Shown: piece by piece, positions 42,155-51,494 of the stretch
Position numbering within the stretch: position 1 is the first letter of the stretch
Layout of the letters: each line of letters begins with the position of its first letter
From: JAPPFW01 sp965231815
Lineage (GTDB): Bacteria; Actinomycetota; Acidimicrobiia; Spongiisociales; Spongiisociaceae
Assembly: GCA_965231815.1 (NCBI GenBank)
Contig: OZ246890.1
Location: 4,018,866 to 4,082,865, forward strand
Reading direction: 5' to 3'
DNA length: 64,000 nucleotides
The notes under the pieces: generated by a model
Seen by the model: the letters and a program-made list of their open reading frames with translations, nothing else
Database searches by the model: none
What the model was told of the DNA's origin: nothing
Made by a program: the position numbers and the translations under genes

Positions 42155-42985
42155 ATGGAACGGATACGTAACTCACTCGCCCTCGCCGGCGCCTCCTGGA
42201 AGGTACTTAAGGCTGACAAGGAACTGATGCTCCTGCCGGTTATCTCCGGAGTCGCCTCCTTGATCGTGGCCCTTACCTTTATCCTGCCGATCTTCGCCAC
42301 CGGCGAGATGACCGGGGTGAACATCCTGGTGCTGATCCTGATGTATTTCATTCTTGCCTACATAACGATCTTCTTCAACGCTGCTCTGATAAGCGCCGCC
42401 AACGAACGATTGGAAGGCGGAGATCCGACCATTCGCTCGGCTCTCAGAGGCGCAGCCCGCCGCGCCGGTAAGATCGTCCCTTGGGCGTTATTGTCCGCCA
42501 TCGTGTCCGCCATCCTCCGGGCTATTGAGGAGCGAGTCGGATTGATCGGCAAGATCGTGATCGCAATGGTCGGGATGGCCTGGACGGTGGTCACCTTCCT
42601 CGTGCTACCGATCATCGTGATCGAGGGTCTCGGAGCAGGTCGAGCCCTCAAGAAATCGGCCTCTCTGGTAAGGAATACCTGGGGTGAGAACCTCGCTGGA
42701 CATATCGGCATCGGGCTGGTCGGCTTTGTGCTGTTGATCCCTTCGATCATCTTGGTGGTAGGCGGGATCGGGATCGCGTCGCCGGATGACAGTGTGGGCC
42801 GGATCGCGATAGGCTTGGCCATACTCTGGGGCATCATCGTGATGGTGATCATGGCTGCCCTGACCGGTATCTACCAGACCGCCCTCTATCGATTCGCGGT
42901 CGCCGGTCATGGCTCGTCAGCCGATTTCGACACCGGTGTGATGCAGTCCGCGTTCTATACCCGTCGTTCCCGCCGAGGCCGCTGA
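42155..42985 (+). CDS. DUF6159 family polytopic membrane protein
   Basis: This 276-residue integral membrane protein has five to six hydrophobic segments. The N-terminus reads SLALAGASWKVLKADKELM, followed by paired spans and the loop NAALISAANERLEGGDPTI (~residues 74-92), all typical of DUF6159. No catalytic site is evident and the function is unknown. Such proteins are widespread in actinobacteria. Confidence 0.82.
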   Translation: MERIRNSLALAGASWKVLKADKELMLLPVISGVASLIVALTFILPIFATGEMTGVNILVLILMYFILAYITIFFNAALISAANERLEGGDPTIRSALRGAARRAGKIVPWALLSAIVSAILRAIEERVGLIGKIVIAMVGMAWTVVTFLVLPIIVIEGLGAGRALKKSASLVRNTWGENLAGHIGIGLVGFVLLIPSIILVVGGIGIASPDDSVGRIAIGLAILWGIIVMVIMAALTGIYQTALYRFAVAGHGSSADFDTGVMQSAFYTRRSRRGR

Positions 42986-43013
42986 TACCTACCGGACATC
43001 GGACGCCGGAGGT

Positions 43014-43046
43014 TTATACCAGGATATAGGTATCGGCTGCGATCAT
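43014..43046 (-). pseudogene. VapC toxin remnant of ten codons
   Basis: The frame MIAADTYILV starts at an ATG overlapping the VapB stop (ATGA), exactly where the cognate toxin gene should begin, and matches the opening of VapC PIN domains (IA.DTN.LV). It stops after ten codons. The next bases belong to the end of the convergent membrane-protein gene. The catalytic-strand Asn is Tyr. The toxin gene has therefore been almost entirely deleted. Confidence 0.65.
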
Positions 43047-43288
43047 CGCATACCAGGGTCGCCGTATACCAGCTCTCGTAATTCCGGCCACGAGTACCGT
43101 TCCAGAGGATCCGGGGCCTGCGGATCTCCAGTCCTGAGGTCGGGAAGCTGGTACGGCCGGTAGCGAGGAGTTGAGAGCACGAGGCGCAGTCCGTCCTCCA
43201 CAACCGTCCGCAGCGTCCGACCCGTCGCCTTGGCATGCCGTTTAGCATGAACGAGCAGTTCGTCGTGAATATCCAGGGTGGGCTTCAT
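43043..43288 (-). CDS. VapB-type antitoxin, orphan
   Basis: This 81-residue protein begins MKPTLDIHDELLVHAKRHAK, the ribbon-helix-helix-type N-terminus of VapB antitoxins, followed by RTLRTVVEDGLRLVLS. It would repress its own promoter and neutralise a VapC RNase. Only a ten-codon stub of the partner remains downstream, so the antitoxin is probably without a cognate toxin. Confidence 0.78.
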   Translation of the reverse strand: MKPTLDIHDELLVHAKRHAKATGRTLRTVVEDGLRLVLSTPRYRPYQLPDLRTGDPQAPDPLERYSWPELRELVYGDPGMR

Positions 43289-43360
43289 GTGCCTATGCTA
43301 CCCATATTCGACGATCTGGGAGCGTACATCAGGTAGGTTGCCGAGTTCCCTTCAGGGGAA

Positions 43361-43627
43361 CTATGCCCGGTGCCGGGCCGCCCGCGCCCTGGCTTTAGCA
43401 GCCTCGATCTCTCGATTCTTGGGCGGGGAAGACGTGACCAAGGAGTCGACCAACACCCGTGTATCGGCCGCGATCCTCCTTACCGCCCGGTCGAACGCCT
43501 CCCGGTTGGCTCTGGAAGGTCGGCTGGTCCCGGCGATCTTGCGAACGTACTGGAGCGCGGCGGAGTTCACCTCATCATCGGTTGCCGGTGGGTCGAAGTT
43601 GTGGAGGATTCGGATACTACGGCACAT
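43361..43627 (-). CDS. DUF2277 family protein
   Basis: This 88-residue protein has the full DUF2277 pattern: MCRSIRILHNFDPPATDDE at the N-terminus, ALQYVRKIAGTSRPS in the middle and a basic C-terminal tail. The family is common in actinobacteria and has no established function; members look like small nucleic-acid-associated proteins. It lies just downstream of a DUF5671 membrane-protein gene on the same strand. Confidence 0.88.
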   Translation of the reverse strand: MCRSIRILHNFDPPATDDEVNSAALQYVRKIAGTSRPSRANREAFDRAVRRIAADTRVLVDSLVTSSPPKNREIEAAKARARAARHRA

Positions 43628-43656
43628 AGCCCGATCCTATACGGGACCCGAACCGG

Positions 43657-45345
43657 CTACCGGGTGTACGGGATCACCTCGTGGCCGTCGGGCAGGGCAA
43701 CGATCAAGAGATGTTCATGTTCGGCCGACTCGATAGCGTCCACAACCGTCTCGGCGGACACAGACACATCGACATCCGTTCGATCCCACGCCTGTACCTT
43801 GACGCCTGTCTGTGCCTCGACGGACGATGCGACCTCGCCGCCTCCTGACCCGACCAACACCACTGTTTGCACGACAATAGCCGGTGGCTCCTCGGCGGGC
43901 TGGTCCGAAAGATCGACCCGGCGGACAGCCCGGTGGTACGCCGCTACTACTCCAACGGTGAGAACCAATGCCAACGACCAGCGGACATCAAAGATCGTTC
44001 CGGTACCGAAGTCCCCTTCCAGCAAGGACTCCAGAATCCGGTAAGCAAGAGTGAACAGACTGACGAGGGCGACCACCGCGCCCGCCCCGAACACGCAGAT
44101 CAGGTAGATACGCCTCGTTGGTGAATGCAGTTCCGGATCCGGATCAGCCTGGCGGACTCCTTGGGCCGCTATCCAGTAGCGCCACCATAAGGGAGCGCCC
44201 ACCAGCAGCACGGTCACGGCGGCTACCAGATCCGACCGATCGGAACCATCCACCAGATCACCCGGAACCATGGCGCCGACCGAAGCGGCAATGACCGCCA
44301 CCAGACCGCCGACGGTAGCCACCAGGCCTACGCCTGACACCGTGTACTCGTGGACCCGGTCGACCTCCGAACGGCTCACCTGGCCTGCCCCCTGAAGAAC
44401 GTTACGGTGGTATCGCCAGGCAAGCCCTCCGACCACCACCAGCGCCAGGGCTATCGGTAGTTCCTCGAAATGAAGGCGGGCGGAGTCCGAGGAATCTCCC
44501 AAAAACCAATCCAGAATCCGGTAGGCAAGACCCCAAACGCCGTTAAGAGTGACGATCAACCCCCCGACCACCCCGACCAGGAGGACGTAGGCCCGCCACC
44601 AAACCGTGCGTTCCGTCCGCAGCCCCAGGAAAACCCAGTAAAAGAGCCAGACCGCACCCCAAATCGTAAGCCCGATCAGCCCGCCGAAGATCGGATCAGG
44701 CCCTCCCGAGACCACCGTGGTGGACACCAGTAGGGAGTAGATCCTTCCCAGGAGAGCATCGAGGAAGAGGATTCCGAAAACGGATCCGGTAACGAGGCCA
44801 CCGAGGCTACCCAGCAGTATTCCGTATCGTACGTATCTCGCTCGGTCACGCCGACCGGCCAGAACATAATGAATAAACCAGACCGCTCCCCACACCACCA
44901 TTAGGGCGGCAGGAGTGATCCGGAACCTTCCGTCGATTAGGCCCACCGCCCACAGGTAGGCGCCGGTAGTTGCGACGCCGAGACTGAGCAGCTCCGCCAC
45001 TACCAGATATATCTCCCAACCGGGATCATCACCGCCTGAACTACGCAGGGACCGCGCTACCCACCGAGCGACCAGTACCAGTCCGGGCCCTGCGATGATC
45101 ACGCAGGCCAACATGAAGGCCGTGAATCCGGGACCGCCCACCACGTCGGGATCGGCGACGGCGGCCAGCCCGCTAAGTCCGGTTCCGACCAGGATCATGA
45201 GCACCAGCAGCATCCCGTAGCGGAAGAGGCGCCTGAGAGCGCGGCCGGCGTCTCCGTCCGATCTTCGCACCATGTAGGAGATCAGTAAGGCAATCGCAAT
45301 AAATGGTGAAATCCCTATAATCAGAGCTAACAACCCAAATATCAT
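43657..45345 (-). CDS. DUF5671 family multi-pass membrane protein
   Basis: This 562-residue protein has about a dozen hydrophobic segments arranged as repeated units. The phrase LAYRILDWFLGD near residue 278 recurs as LAYRILESLLEG near 446, and WWRY/WRYHRN-like loops also repeat. The C-terminal ~100 residues are soluble. It fits DUF5671-type proteins; the function is unknown. The start overlaps the stop of the upstream anchored protein gene by 4 bp. Confidence 0.72.
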   Translation of the reverse strand: MIFGLLALIIGISPFIAIALLISYMVRRSDGDAGRALRRLFRYGMLLVLMILVGTGLSGLAAVADPDVVGGPGFTAFMLACVIIAGPGLVLVARWVARSLRSSGGDDPGWEIYLVVAELLSLGVATTGAYLWAVGLIDGRFRITPAALMVVWGAVWFIHYVLAGRRDRARYVRYGILLGSLGGLVTGSVFGILFLDALLGRIYSLLVSTTVVSGGPDPIFGGLIGLTIWGAVWLFYWVFLGLRTERTVWWRAYVLLVGVVGGLIVTLNGVWGLAYRILDWFLGDSSDSARLHFEELPIALALVVVGGLAWRYHRNVLQGAGQVSRSEVDRVHEYTVSGVGLVATVGGLVAVIAASVGAMVPGDLVDGSDRSDLVAAVTVLLVGAPLWWRYWIAAQGVRQADPDPELHSPTRRIYLICVFGAGAVVALVSLFTLAYRILESLLEGDFGTGTIFDVRWSLALVLTVGVVAAYHRAVRRVDLSDQPAEEPPAIVVQTVVLVGSGGGEVASSVEAQTGVKVQAWDRTDVDVSVSAETVVDAIESAEHEHLLIVALPDGHEVIPYTR

Positions 45346-45938
45346 GCTAGGCCCTTCCGCTGCGCTGCTTCCCGGCCCGGCATTGTCTCATCCCCACCAT
45401 GCCTCAACTCATCACCGTCACTCCCGCGCTGCTGCGCCGCTTCCCGGTCCAGCATTGCTTCGGAACATCCGTACCAGGGCCACTCCTGATCGGTGATACG
45501 CCAGCCACCCTCGCCGAGCTCCAGAGTGAACGAGGTGTAGAACTCGTAGTACGTGCCGAATATCCAGGGATCCTGCTCAGCCACGCTCGTCTCCACCGTC
45601 GCGGTCGACCCCTCCACAACCGTTTCGATCCATTCGATCCGGTAGGCATCCCGGGAGAGATAACGAGGCATATCCGACTCGCACTCACGCTGTAAACGAT
45701 CCGACAGGTAGGAGCGAGCGTCCGAAAGGCGGCCCTCGACCACCGCTTGCAGGTAGTGCTGGACTACCCCCTCCGGGGTACTCGGATCCAGCATGGGGCC
45801 TCTGACAAACGTGAAACCCACCGCCGCCGCTACCAGCACAACCACCGTTATCGCTGACCACATGATGATCCGAGCGTCGGAAGACAACGATGCCTTCGGG
45901 CTTCGATCCGACGGGGCGTCACCCTCGAGAGTGTTCAC
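45342..45938 (-). CDS. Single-span membrane-anchored NTF2-like protein
   Basis: This 198-residue protein has an N-terminal cytoplasmic stretch, one transmembrane span (~25-46) and an extracytoplasmic domain with STPEGVVQHYLQAVVEGRLSDA, the usual opening of NTF2/DUF4878-like folds. The C-terminal tail holds a degenerate repeat, LDREAAQQRG and PGREAAQRKG. It is co-transcribed with the DUF5671 gene. No catalytic residues are evident; it may bind small ligands or act as an assembly factor. Confidence 0.7.
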   Translation of the reverse strand: MNTLEGDAPSDRSPKASLSSDARIIMWSAITVVVLVAAAVGFTFVRGPMLDPSTPEGVVQHYLQAVVEGRLSDARSYLSDRLQRECESDMPRYLSRDAYRIEWIETVVEGSTATVETSVAEQDPWIFGTYYEFYTSFTLELGEGGWRITDQEWPWYGCSEAMLDREAAQQRGSDGDELRHGGDETMPGREAAQRKGLA

Positions 45939-46041
45939 CTTCAGGAGGTTAGTCGCCGCTCTTCATTATCAAGAGTTTGTATGGTGGACGGGAGCGGCGC
46001 CTAACCCGCAGAAGATACCGTCATGGGTAAGGTTCCCATCC

Positions 46042-46542
46042 ATGAGCACAACTTACGAACGCATCCTCAGCCTTAGGGCAATCCGCCACTACCAGGATCG
46101 ACCTATTGATCCTGACGACCTCTTCCGAGTTCTGGAAGCGGCCCGCTGGACCGGCAGTGCCAAGAACCGCCAGAACTGGTCTGTCGTGGTCGTGGAAGAC
46201 CGGGACGAGATCGTGAAGCTGGCGGAATGCGGTAATGCCACGAAACCGCTTCTCGCCGCTCCGGTAGCTCTGGCCCTCGTGGAACAACCCGAGACCTACG
46301 AGTTCGACACCGGCCGCCTAGCCCAGAACATCATGCTGGCCGCCGACGCTCTCGGAATGGCTTCCTGCCCGATCACCATGCACCGCGATCCGGACGCGGC
46401 GCGGGTGCTGGGACTTCCTCCGGGGTGGCGCTGCCGCTACGCCATCTCGCTCGGCTACCCGGCGCCGGACGCCAGCCCCGCCAAGTTCGGGGGTCGCAAG
46501 CCGATCGACCAGCTACGGCACAGGGGTTCGTTCAGTTCGTGA
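46042..46542 (+). CDS. Nitroreductase family protein
   Basis: This 166-residue FMN-dependent reductase has the N-terminal SLRAIRHYQDRPID (FMN phosphate), ARWTGSAKNRQNW near residue 33 and the central QNIMLAADALGMASC helix (~94-108). It is short for the family (usually ~190-220). A TAAGGT box lies 8 nt before the ATG. The stop overlaps the GTG of the next gene (GTGA), so they are translationally coupled. Confidence 0.85.
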   Translation: MSTTYERILSLRAIRHYQDRPIDPDDLFRVLEAARWTGSAKNRQNWSVVVVEDRDEIVKLAECGNATKPLLAAPVALALVEQPETYEFDTGRLAQNIMLAADALGMASCPITMHRDPDAARVLGLPPGWRCRYAISLGYPAPDASPAKFGGRKPIDQLRHRGSFSS

Positions 46543-48224
46543 CCACCACCGCCCGCGCGCTGGCAGACGAATTCCGGGATTTCCGACTCGACCATCACCA
46601 CTTCTCCAATCTCGGACGGGGTGAGCTCAGTCGCCTGGAACGGTGGGACGATCTGTCTGCGGAGGGGATGGGGGAGACCAGGGAAGCTTCCCTCGAATAC
46701 ACTGAACGGGCTCAACGTGCCGGTGCTTCCGAGGGGGCCGCCGACCGAACCCTCACGGACACCGTCGGGGCGGCGGCCTTCATGGATGCAAACGTCCGTG
46801 TCTGGTGGCCCGAACTCCAGGCCCCCAGCCGCCAATCGGGGCTGTTAAGCGCCCTGCTTCCCGCACTCCACATGCAGCCCCTCGTTACCGCCGACCACGG
46901 GAAGAGGTACCTGGAGAAGCTGGGACGGTTTCCGGAGATGGTCGACCAGTTGAACAATCGGCTGGAGGACGGCGCCGCTGCGGGGATCACGCCCCTCGCC
47001 CTCCATGTGGCTCAAACGATCGAAAAACTCGATGAGCTACTCGGGCGGCCTCTGCCGGAGGATCCATTCCTTGCCCAGGCGCCCCCGAAGGAACTGGGCT
47101 CTGCCGAAACCGAACGCTGGCGCGAGGATCTGGCCGGCGCGGTGGATACCCATTTACGAGGTGGTATCGCCCGGTTCGCCGCAGCGCTGCGGGAAGTGAC
47201 CTTGCCGACTGCCCGCCCTGAGGACCGGGCAGGACTTTGCCATCTGCCCGGCGGCGCGGCTGTATACGCCGCCATGGTCAAGAGTCACACCACGCTCGAA
47301 CTCACCCCCGAAGAGATCCATGAACTGGGCCACGAACGGGTAGCGCTACTCGGGGAGGAGTACCGGAGCATCGCCGGACCTTTGCTCGGTACGGGCGAAC
47401 CTACCGAGATCTTCCGCCGTCTCCGGGAGGATCCCGGGTTCAAGTATGCCCGCTCCGAGGATTTGGTAGCCGACGCCATCCGATGCCTGGACAAAGCAAC
47501 CGCGGCGATGGCTCAGTGGTTCGATCCTGTACCCGAGGCGCCTTGTTCGGCTGACCCCATCGACGTCGGCGCCATGGCCTACTACTACCCGCCCACCCCC
47601 GACGGCACTCGGCCAGGACGGTTCTTTTTCAACGTTGCCGACCCGTCGGCATGGGCTACCTTCCAGATTCCCGGAGTCACCTACCACGAAGGCGTTCCCG
47701 GCCACCACCTACAGATCGCCCTGGCAATCGAGAACCCTGATATCCATGACCTCCACCGTCACGTCTTCCTGCCCGCCTTCGGGGAAGGGTGGGGTCTGTA
47801 CAGCGAGCGCCTGGCCGATGAAATGGGACTCTACGAGGATGATTGGGAGCGGGTGGGCATGCTCACCGCTGACTCTCTCCGGGCCGGGCGCCTGGTCGTC
47901 GACACCGGAATCCACGCCCTGGGTTGGTCCCGCAGCCAAGCCATAAGGTACCTGGCCGACACCTCACCCATGTCCCTGCATGAGATAACCGAGGAGGTAG
48001 ATCGGTATATAGCTTGTCCGGGCCAAGCTCTTTCCTACATGCTAGGACGTCTCGAGATCGAATCCCTCCGCGCCCATGCCGAGCGCGGGCTCGGTCCTGA
48101 CTTCGATATCAAGGAGTTCCACAGAACGGTACTCGGCGCCGGTACGGTCCCGCTGGGGGCGCTGAAGCGTAGGGTTCTCGAGTGGTCGGCAAACAGGCGC
48201 CGGCAGGCAGACCAGGCTCCTTAA
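46539..48224 (+). CDS. DUF885 family metallopeptidase-like protein
   Basis: This is a 561-residue cytoplasmic protein with the gluzincin-type motif HEGVPGHHLQ (~residues 387-396), the standard DUF885 variant of HExxH. Downstream EGWGLYSERLADEMG carries the third zinc Glu. DUF885 proteins are thought to be M3-like peptidases. I start at GTG 46539, overlapping the nitroreductase stop. The longer upstream frame is antisense-like and belongs to the nitroreductase coding region. Confidence 0.87.
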   Translation: MTTTARALADEFRDFRLDHHHFSNLGRGELSRLERWDDLSAEGMGETREASLEYTERAQRAGASEGAADRTLTDTVGAAAFMDANVRVWWPELQAPSRQSGLLSALLPALHMQPLVTADHGKRYLEKLGRFPEMVDQLNNRLEDGAAAGITPLALHVAQTIEKLDELLGRPLPEDPFLAQAPPKELGSAETERWREDLAGAVDTHLRGGIARFAAALREVTLPTARPEDRAGLCHLPGGAAVYAAMVKSHTTLELTPEEIHELGHERVALLGEEYRSIAGPLLGTGEPTEIFRRLREDPGFKYARSEDLVADAIRCLDKATAAMAQWFDPVPEAPCSADPIDVGAMAYYYPPTPDGTRPGRFFFNVADPSAWATFQIPGVTYHEGVPGHHLQIALAIENPDIHDLHRHVFLPAFGEGWGLYSERLADEMGLYEDDWERVGMLTADSLRAGRLVVDTGIHALGWSRSQAIRYLADTSPMSLHEITEEVDRYIACPGQALSYMLGRLEIESLRAHAERGLGPDFDIKEFHRTVLGAGTVPLGALKRRVLEWSANRRRQADQAP

Positions 48225-48331
48225 CTCTGAGCGGACAGTCGTCCCGAGGGGTACCGGGAAGAATCGCTCTCCCAAGGCTCCGCTCGGGACCGCAGAACCC
48301 GCCGGAACCGACCGGTTAGCATTCAGCGGCT

Positions 48332-49537
48332 ATGGACAACCTGTTACATAGAGTCCGAGAATATTTTCCGGCAATCGTCGAATTGCGTCGAAAACTTCAT
48401 CGCCACCCGGAACGGGGTTTGCATCTTCCGTTAACCCGCAAGATCGTCCTGGAGGCACTGGAAGGACTTCCTCTCGAGATCAAACTCCACGAATCCACCA
48501 GCGGTATTGCCGCCGTCCTGCGAGGCGCCCGGCCCGGACCGGTGATCCTGCTCCGGGGAGACATGGATGCTCTGCCGATACTGGAGGAAACCGAACTGCC
48601 TTTCTCCAGCGAGCATCCCGACTTCATGCACGCATGCGGTCACGACCTGCATACCGCCATGCTGGTAGGAGCGGCCAGAGTGCTTTCAGCGTTAAGGGAG
48701 GGTCTGGCCGGAACGGTTGTCTTCATGTTCCAACCCGGAGAGGAGGGCTTCTTCGGAGCTCGTCGGATGATCGAGGAAGGGATTCTCGACATCGCGGGCG
48801 AGCGCCCGACCGGCGCCTTCGCCATGCATGTGAACACCCTGTTCGCCTCCGGCGAAATCCGCCACCTTCCCGGACCCCAAATGGCGGCGTCCGACGAGGT
48901 TGAAATAGTGGTTAGAGGTAGGGGAGGCCATGCATCCGCCCCCTACCTGTCATTAGACCCGATTCCGGCGGTGGCGGAGATCGTCATGGCGGTGGAGACA
49001 GCCTTAACCCGGAGGGTCAACGTATTCCAACCCGGTGTCATAACCTTTGGGGTGATTGCAGGCGGGACCACCCACAACGTGATCCCCGCCACGGCCCGGC
49101 TGGAAGGAACCGTCCGCGCCCTCTCCGACGACACCAGGGCGGAGCTCCACGCCCTCCTCCGCAGGGTGGCCGCCAACGTCGCGGCCGCCCACGGGCTAGA
49201 GGCTGAGGTGGATATTCGGCTCGGGTATCCGGTAACGGTTAACCACCCCGAATACACCGCTTTCGTGGACCGAATCGCCCGCCGAACGCTCGGAAACGGC
49301 TCGGTCGCGCCGCTCCGGCATCCTTCAATGGGCGGGGAGGACTGGTCCTACGTTCTCAGACAGGTACCCGGAATGATGTCCTACCTGGGCGCCTGCCCAC
49401 CGGGGGAAACTCCTGGACGGGTTCCGGGCAACCACTCCAACCGGGTTGTGTTCGACGAAAACGCCATGCTCCGGGGAATCGCCATGCACGCTGCGGTAGC
49501 CATTGCCCATGGGCGGGGAGAGTTCACGGCAAGGTGA
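48332..49537 (+). CDS. M20D-type amidohydrolase (hippurate/IAA-amino-acid hydrolase-like)
   Basis: This 401-residue enzyme has the metal motifs LRGDMDALPI (~residues 73-82), HACGHDLHTAML (~98-109), FQPGEEGFFGAR (~133-144), HVN, and MGGEDWSYVL near residue 334. It would cleave N-acyl amino acids. The Cys-Gly-His-Asp signature and the central dimerisation region with SGHASAP-like GRGGHASAP are both normal. TAGCAT lies 9 nt before the ATG. It is transcribed alone. Confidence 0.93.
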   Translation: MDNLLHRVREYFPAIVELRRKLHRHPERGLHLPLTRKIVLEALEGLPLEIKLHESTSGIAAVLRGARPGPVILLRGDMDALPILEETELPFSSEHPDFMHACGHDLHTAMLVGAARVLSALREGLAGTVVFMFQPGEEGFFGARRMIEEGILDIAGERPTGAFAMHVNTLFASGEIRHLPGPQMAASDEVEIVVRGRGGHASAPYLSLDPIPAVAEIVMAVETALTRRVNVFQPGVITFGVIAGGTTHNVIPATARLEGTVRALSDDTRAELHALLRRVAANVAAAHGLEAEVDIRLGYPVTVNHPEYTAFVDRIARRTLGNGSVAPLRHPSMGGEDWSYVLRQVPGMMSYLGACPPGETPGRVPGNHSNRVVFDENAMLRGIAMHAAVAIAHGRGEFTAR

Positions 49538-49616
49538 TCAACATCCAACACCGCACTTGCTACCGCTTGGTGTCGTCGGCCGCTGCGCCGGGTTCTGCTA
49601 AATCAGGAAACGAACC

Positions 49617-49622
49617 TACTCT
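49617..49622 (+). promoter_or_regulatory. -10 box for the ABC exporter pair
   Basis: TACTCT ends 9 nt before the GTG start of the first exporter gene, with no ribosome-binding site between. This is consistent with a leaderless transcript. Confidence 0.4.
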
Positions 49623-49631
49623 GGATGGTTC

Positions 49632-51494
49632 GTGACCGCTAAAGCATCCCGCCGCCGGGCCGACAAACCGGATCGAAGCCTCCTGGGTCGCGGTAGCCAA
49701 CTGATCTGGCGCCAGCTGCGACGCGCCCCGCGGGAGTTCGCGCTAGGTATCGGCTTCACCAGCCTCCACTCGGTGGCCACGATCGCCTCCTCCTACGTGA
49801 TCGGGTGGGCCGTCGACTCGGTCGTCATACCGGCGGTACGGCGAGGAGATCTGCCCACCGCATCCCTAGTCTCGGTATCCCTAGCCCTTCTCGGCGTCGG
49901 GGTGGCCAAGGCGGTGGGTATCAGCCTGCGCCGTTACGGCGCCTACCGGGCCCAGTATCGGTTGGAGCAACGAGACCGGATGGAGGTAACAGATCGCTAC
50001 CTTGAGCTGCCTATCGAATGGCACCGTCGCTACCCCACCGGTCAGCTGCTTTCCAACGTCAACGCTGATGTGGAAGCCGCCGCCCAAATCGCCGCCCCGC
50101 TCCCGATGGCTTTCGGAGTGGTCGTGATGTTGCTCATCACGGCCGCCCTATTATTAGTGACCGATCCGTTCCTGGCGGTGATCGGGTTCCTGATCATCCC
50201 GGCCATCATGATCAACAACATCGTCTTCCAGAGGAGGATGCACGCCGCCGCGGCCTCCGCCCAACGAATCAGAGCCAGAGTGGCGGAGGTAGCCCACGAA
50301 TCGTTCGACGCCGCGCTGGTCGTGAAGACGCTGGGGAGGGAAGAAAGCGAGGCTAAGCGTTTCGAGGTCCTTTCGGACGAACTGAGGGACAGCCTGGTAA
50401 AACTCGGCAGGCTGCGGGCGGTATTCGATCCGGTTATGGAAGCACTGCCCAGCATCGGAGTTCTCGCGGTAGCCGCTGTAGGGGCCTGGCGAGTCGACCA
50501 AGGCCTGATGACCGCCGGAACGCTGGTGACCTTCGCCTACCTGTTCCGACTCATATCCCTGCCGATGCGAGTCTTCGCCTGGCTGCTCGGGCAACTCCCC
50601 ACCGCTGTAGTGGGTATGAACCGGATCGAGGCGGTATTGGACGAGGAGGATCGCTTCGAGTACGGCACTCGCACGTCGCCGGGTTGGCGCGCTATGCAGG
50701 TCGAAGCCGAACGCGCCTCCTACCTATACCCGGAGACCGTTCAATCCGACCTCGGCGAAGGAAGCGTAACGGCTTCCGGCGCCCCGGCAGTGAGTACCCG
50801 CGCCGGCGACGAGGACCGCAGGGGCGTCGAACAAGTCTCCTTCCGAGCCCTTCCGGGACAAACGATCGCTCTGGTCGGCCCGACCGGTTCAGGGAAGTCG
50901 ACGGTGGCCCAACTGATGGCCCGCCTGTTCGACCCCGACTCCGGCTCGATCCACCTAGACAGGATTCCGCTCATCGATCTATCCCGGCACGTTGTGGCCG
51001 ACTCGGTTGCCTTGGTCTTCCAGGAACCATTTCTCTTCAGTACTTCTGTCCGAGAGAACATAACGCTGGGAGATACCTATTCGGACGCGGAGGTCGTGAA
51101 CGCAACTCGGATAGCTCAGGCCCACCAGTTCATCACCGAACTGCCGGACGGGTACTCCACCCTGATCGGCGAGCGGGGCGCCAACCTGTCAGGGGGGCAA
51201 CGCCAGCGAATCGCCCTGGCCAGGGCGCTGGTTCGCCATCCTCGGCTGCTAGTCCTCGACGACGCTACCTCGGCCGTGGATCCGGCGGTGGAGTTGGCCA
51301 TCTTCGATCGCCTCGCCAGCTTGGACACCACTGTCCTCCTAGTCGCCTACCGCCGAGCGTCCATCCTGCTGGCGGACGAGGTCATCTTCATCGAGAACGG
51401 CCGGATCACCGGACGCGGAACCCACGAGGATCTGTACGGCTCGGTGCCTGCCTATGGAAACCTGATCAACGCATACGAAGGTGACGGCGCATGA
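49632..51494 (+). CDS. Heterodimeric ABC exporter, subunit with degenerate ATP site
   Basis: This 620-residue protein is an ABC half-transporter: six-span membrane domain (to ~residue 330) then an ATPase domain. Walker A GPTGSGKST and signature LSGGQRQRIALA are normal. The Walker B Glu is Asp (LLVLDDATSAVD), and the switch His is Tyr (VAYRRAS). These changes mark the non-catalytic side of heterodimeric exporters such as TM287/288 or BmrCD. Its GTG start follows a TACTCT box. The stop overlaps the next ATG by 4 bp. Confidence 0.92.
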   Translation: MTAKASRRRADKPDRSLLGRGSQLIWRQLRRAPREFALGIGFTSLHSVATIASSYVIGWAVDSVVIPAVRRGDLPTASLVSVSLALLGVGVAKAVGISLRRYGAYRAQYRLEQRDRMEVTDRYLELPIEWHRRYPTGQLLSNVNADVEAAAQIAAPLPMAFGVVVMLLITAALLLVTDPFLAVIGFLIIPAIMINNIVFQRRMHAAAASAQRIRARVAEVAHESFDAALVVKTLGREESEAKRFEVLSDELRDSLVKLGRLRAVFDPVMEALPSIGVLAVAAVGAWRVDQGLMTAGTLVTFAYLFRLISLPMRVFAWLLGQLPTAVVGMNRIEAVLDEEDRFEYGTRTSPGWRAMQVEAERASYLYPETVQSDLGEGSVTASGAPAVSTRAGDEDRRGVEQVSFRALPGQTIALVGPTGSGKSTVAQLMARLFDPDSGSIHLDRIPLIDLSRHVVADSVALVFQEPFLFSTSVRENITLGDTYSDAEVVNATRIAQAHQFITELPDGYSTLIGERGANLSGGQRQRIALARALVRHPRLLVLDDATSAVDPAVELAIFDRLASLDTTVLLVAYRRASILLADEVIFIENGRITGRGTHEDLYGSVPAYGNLINAYEGDGA

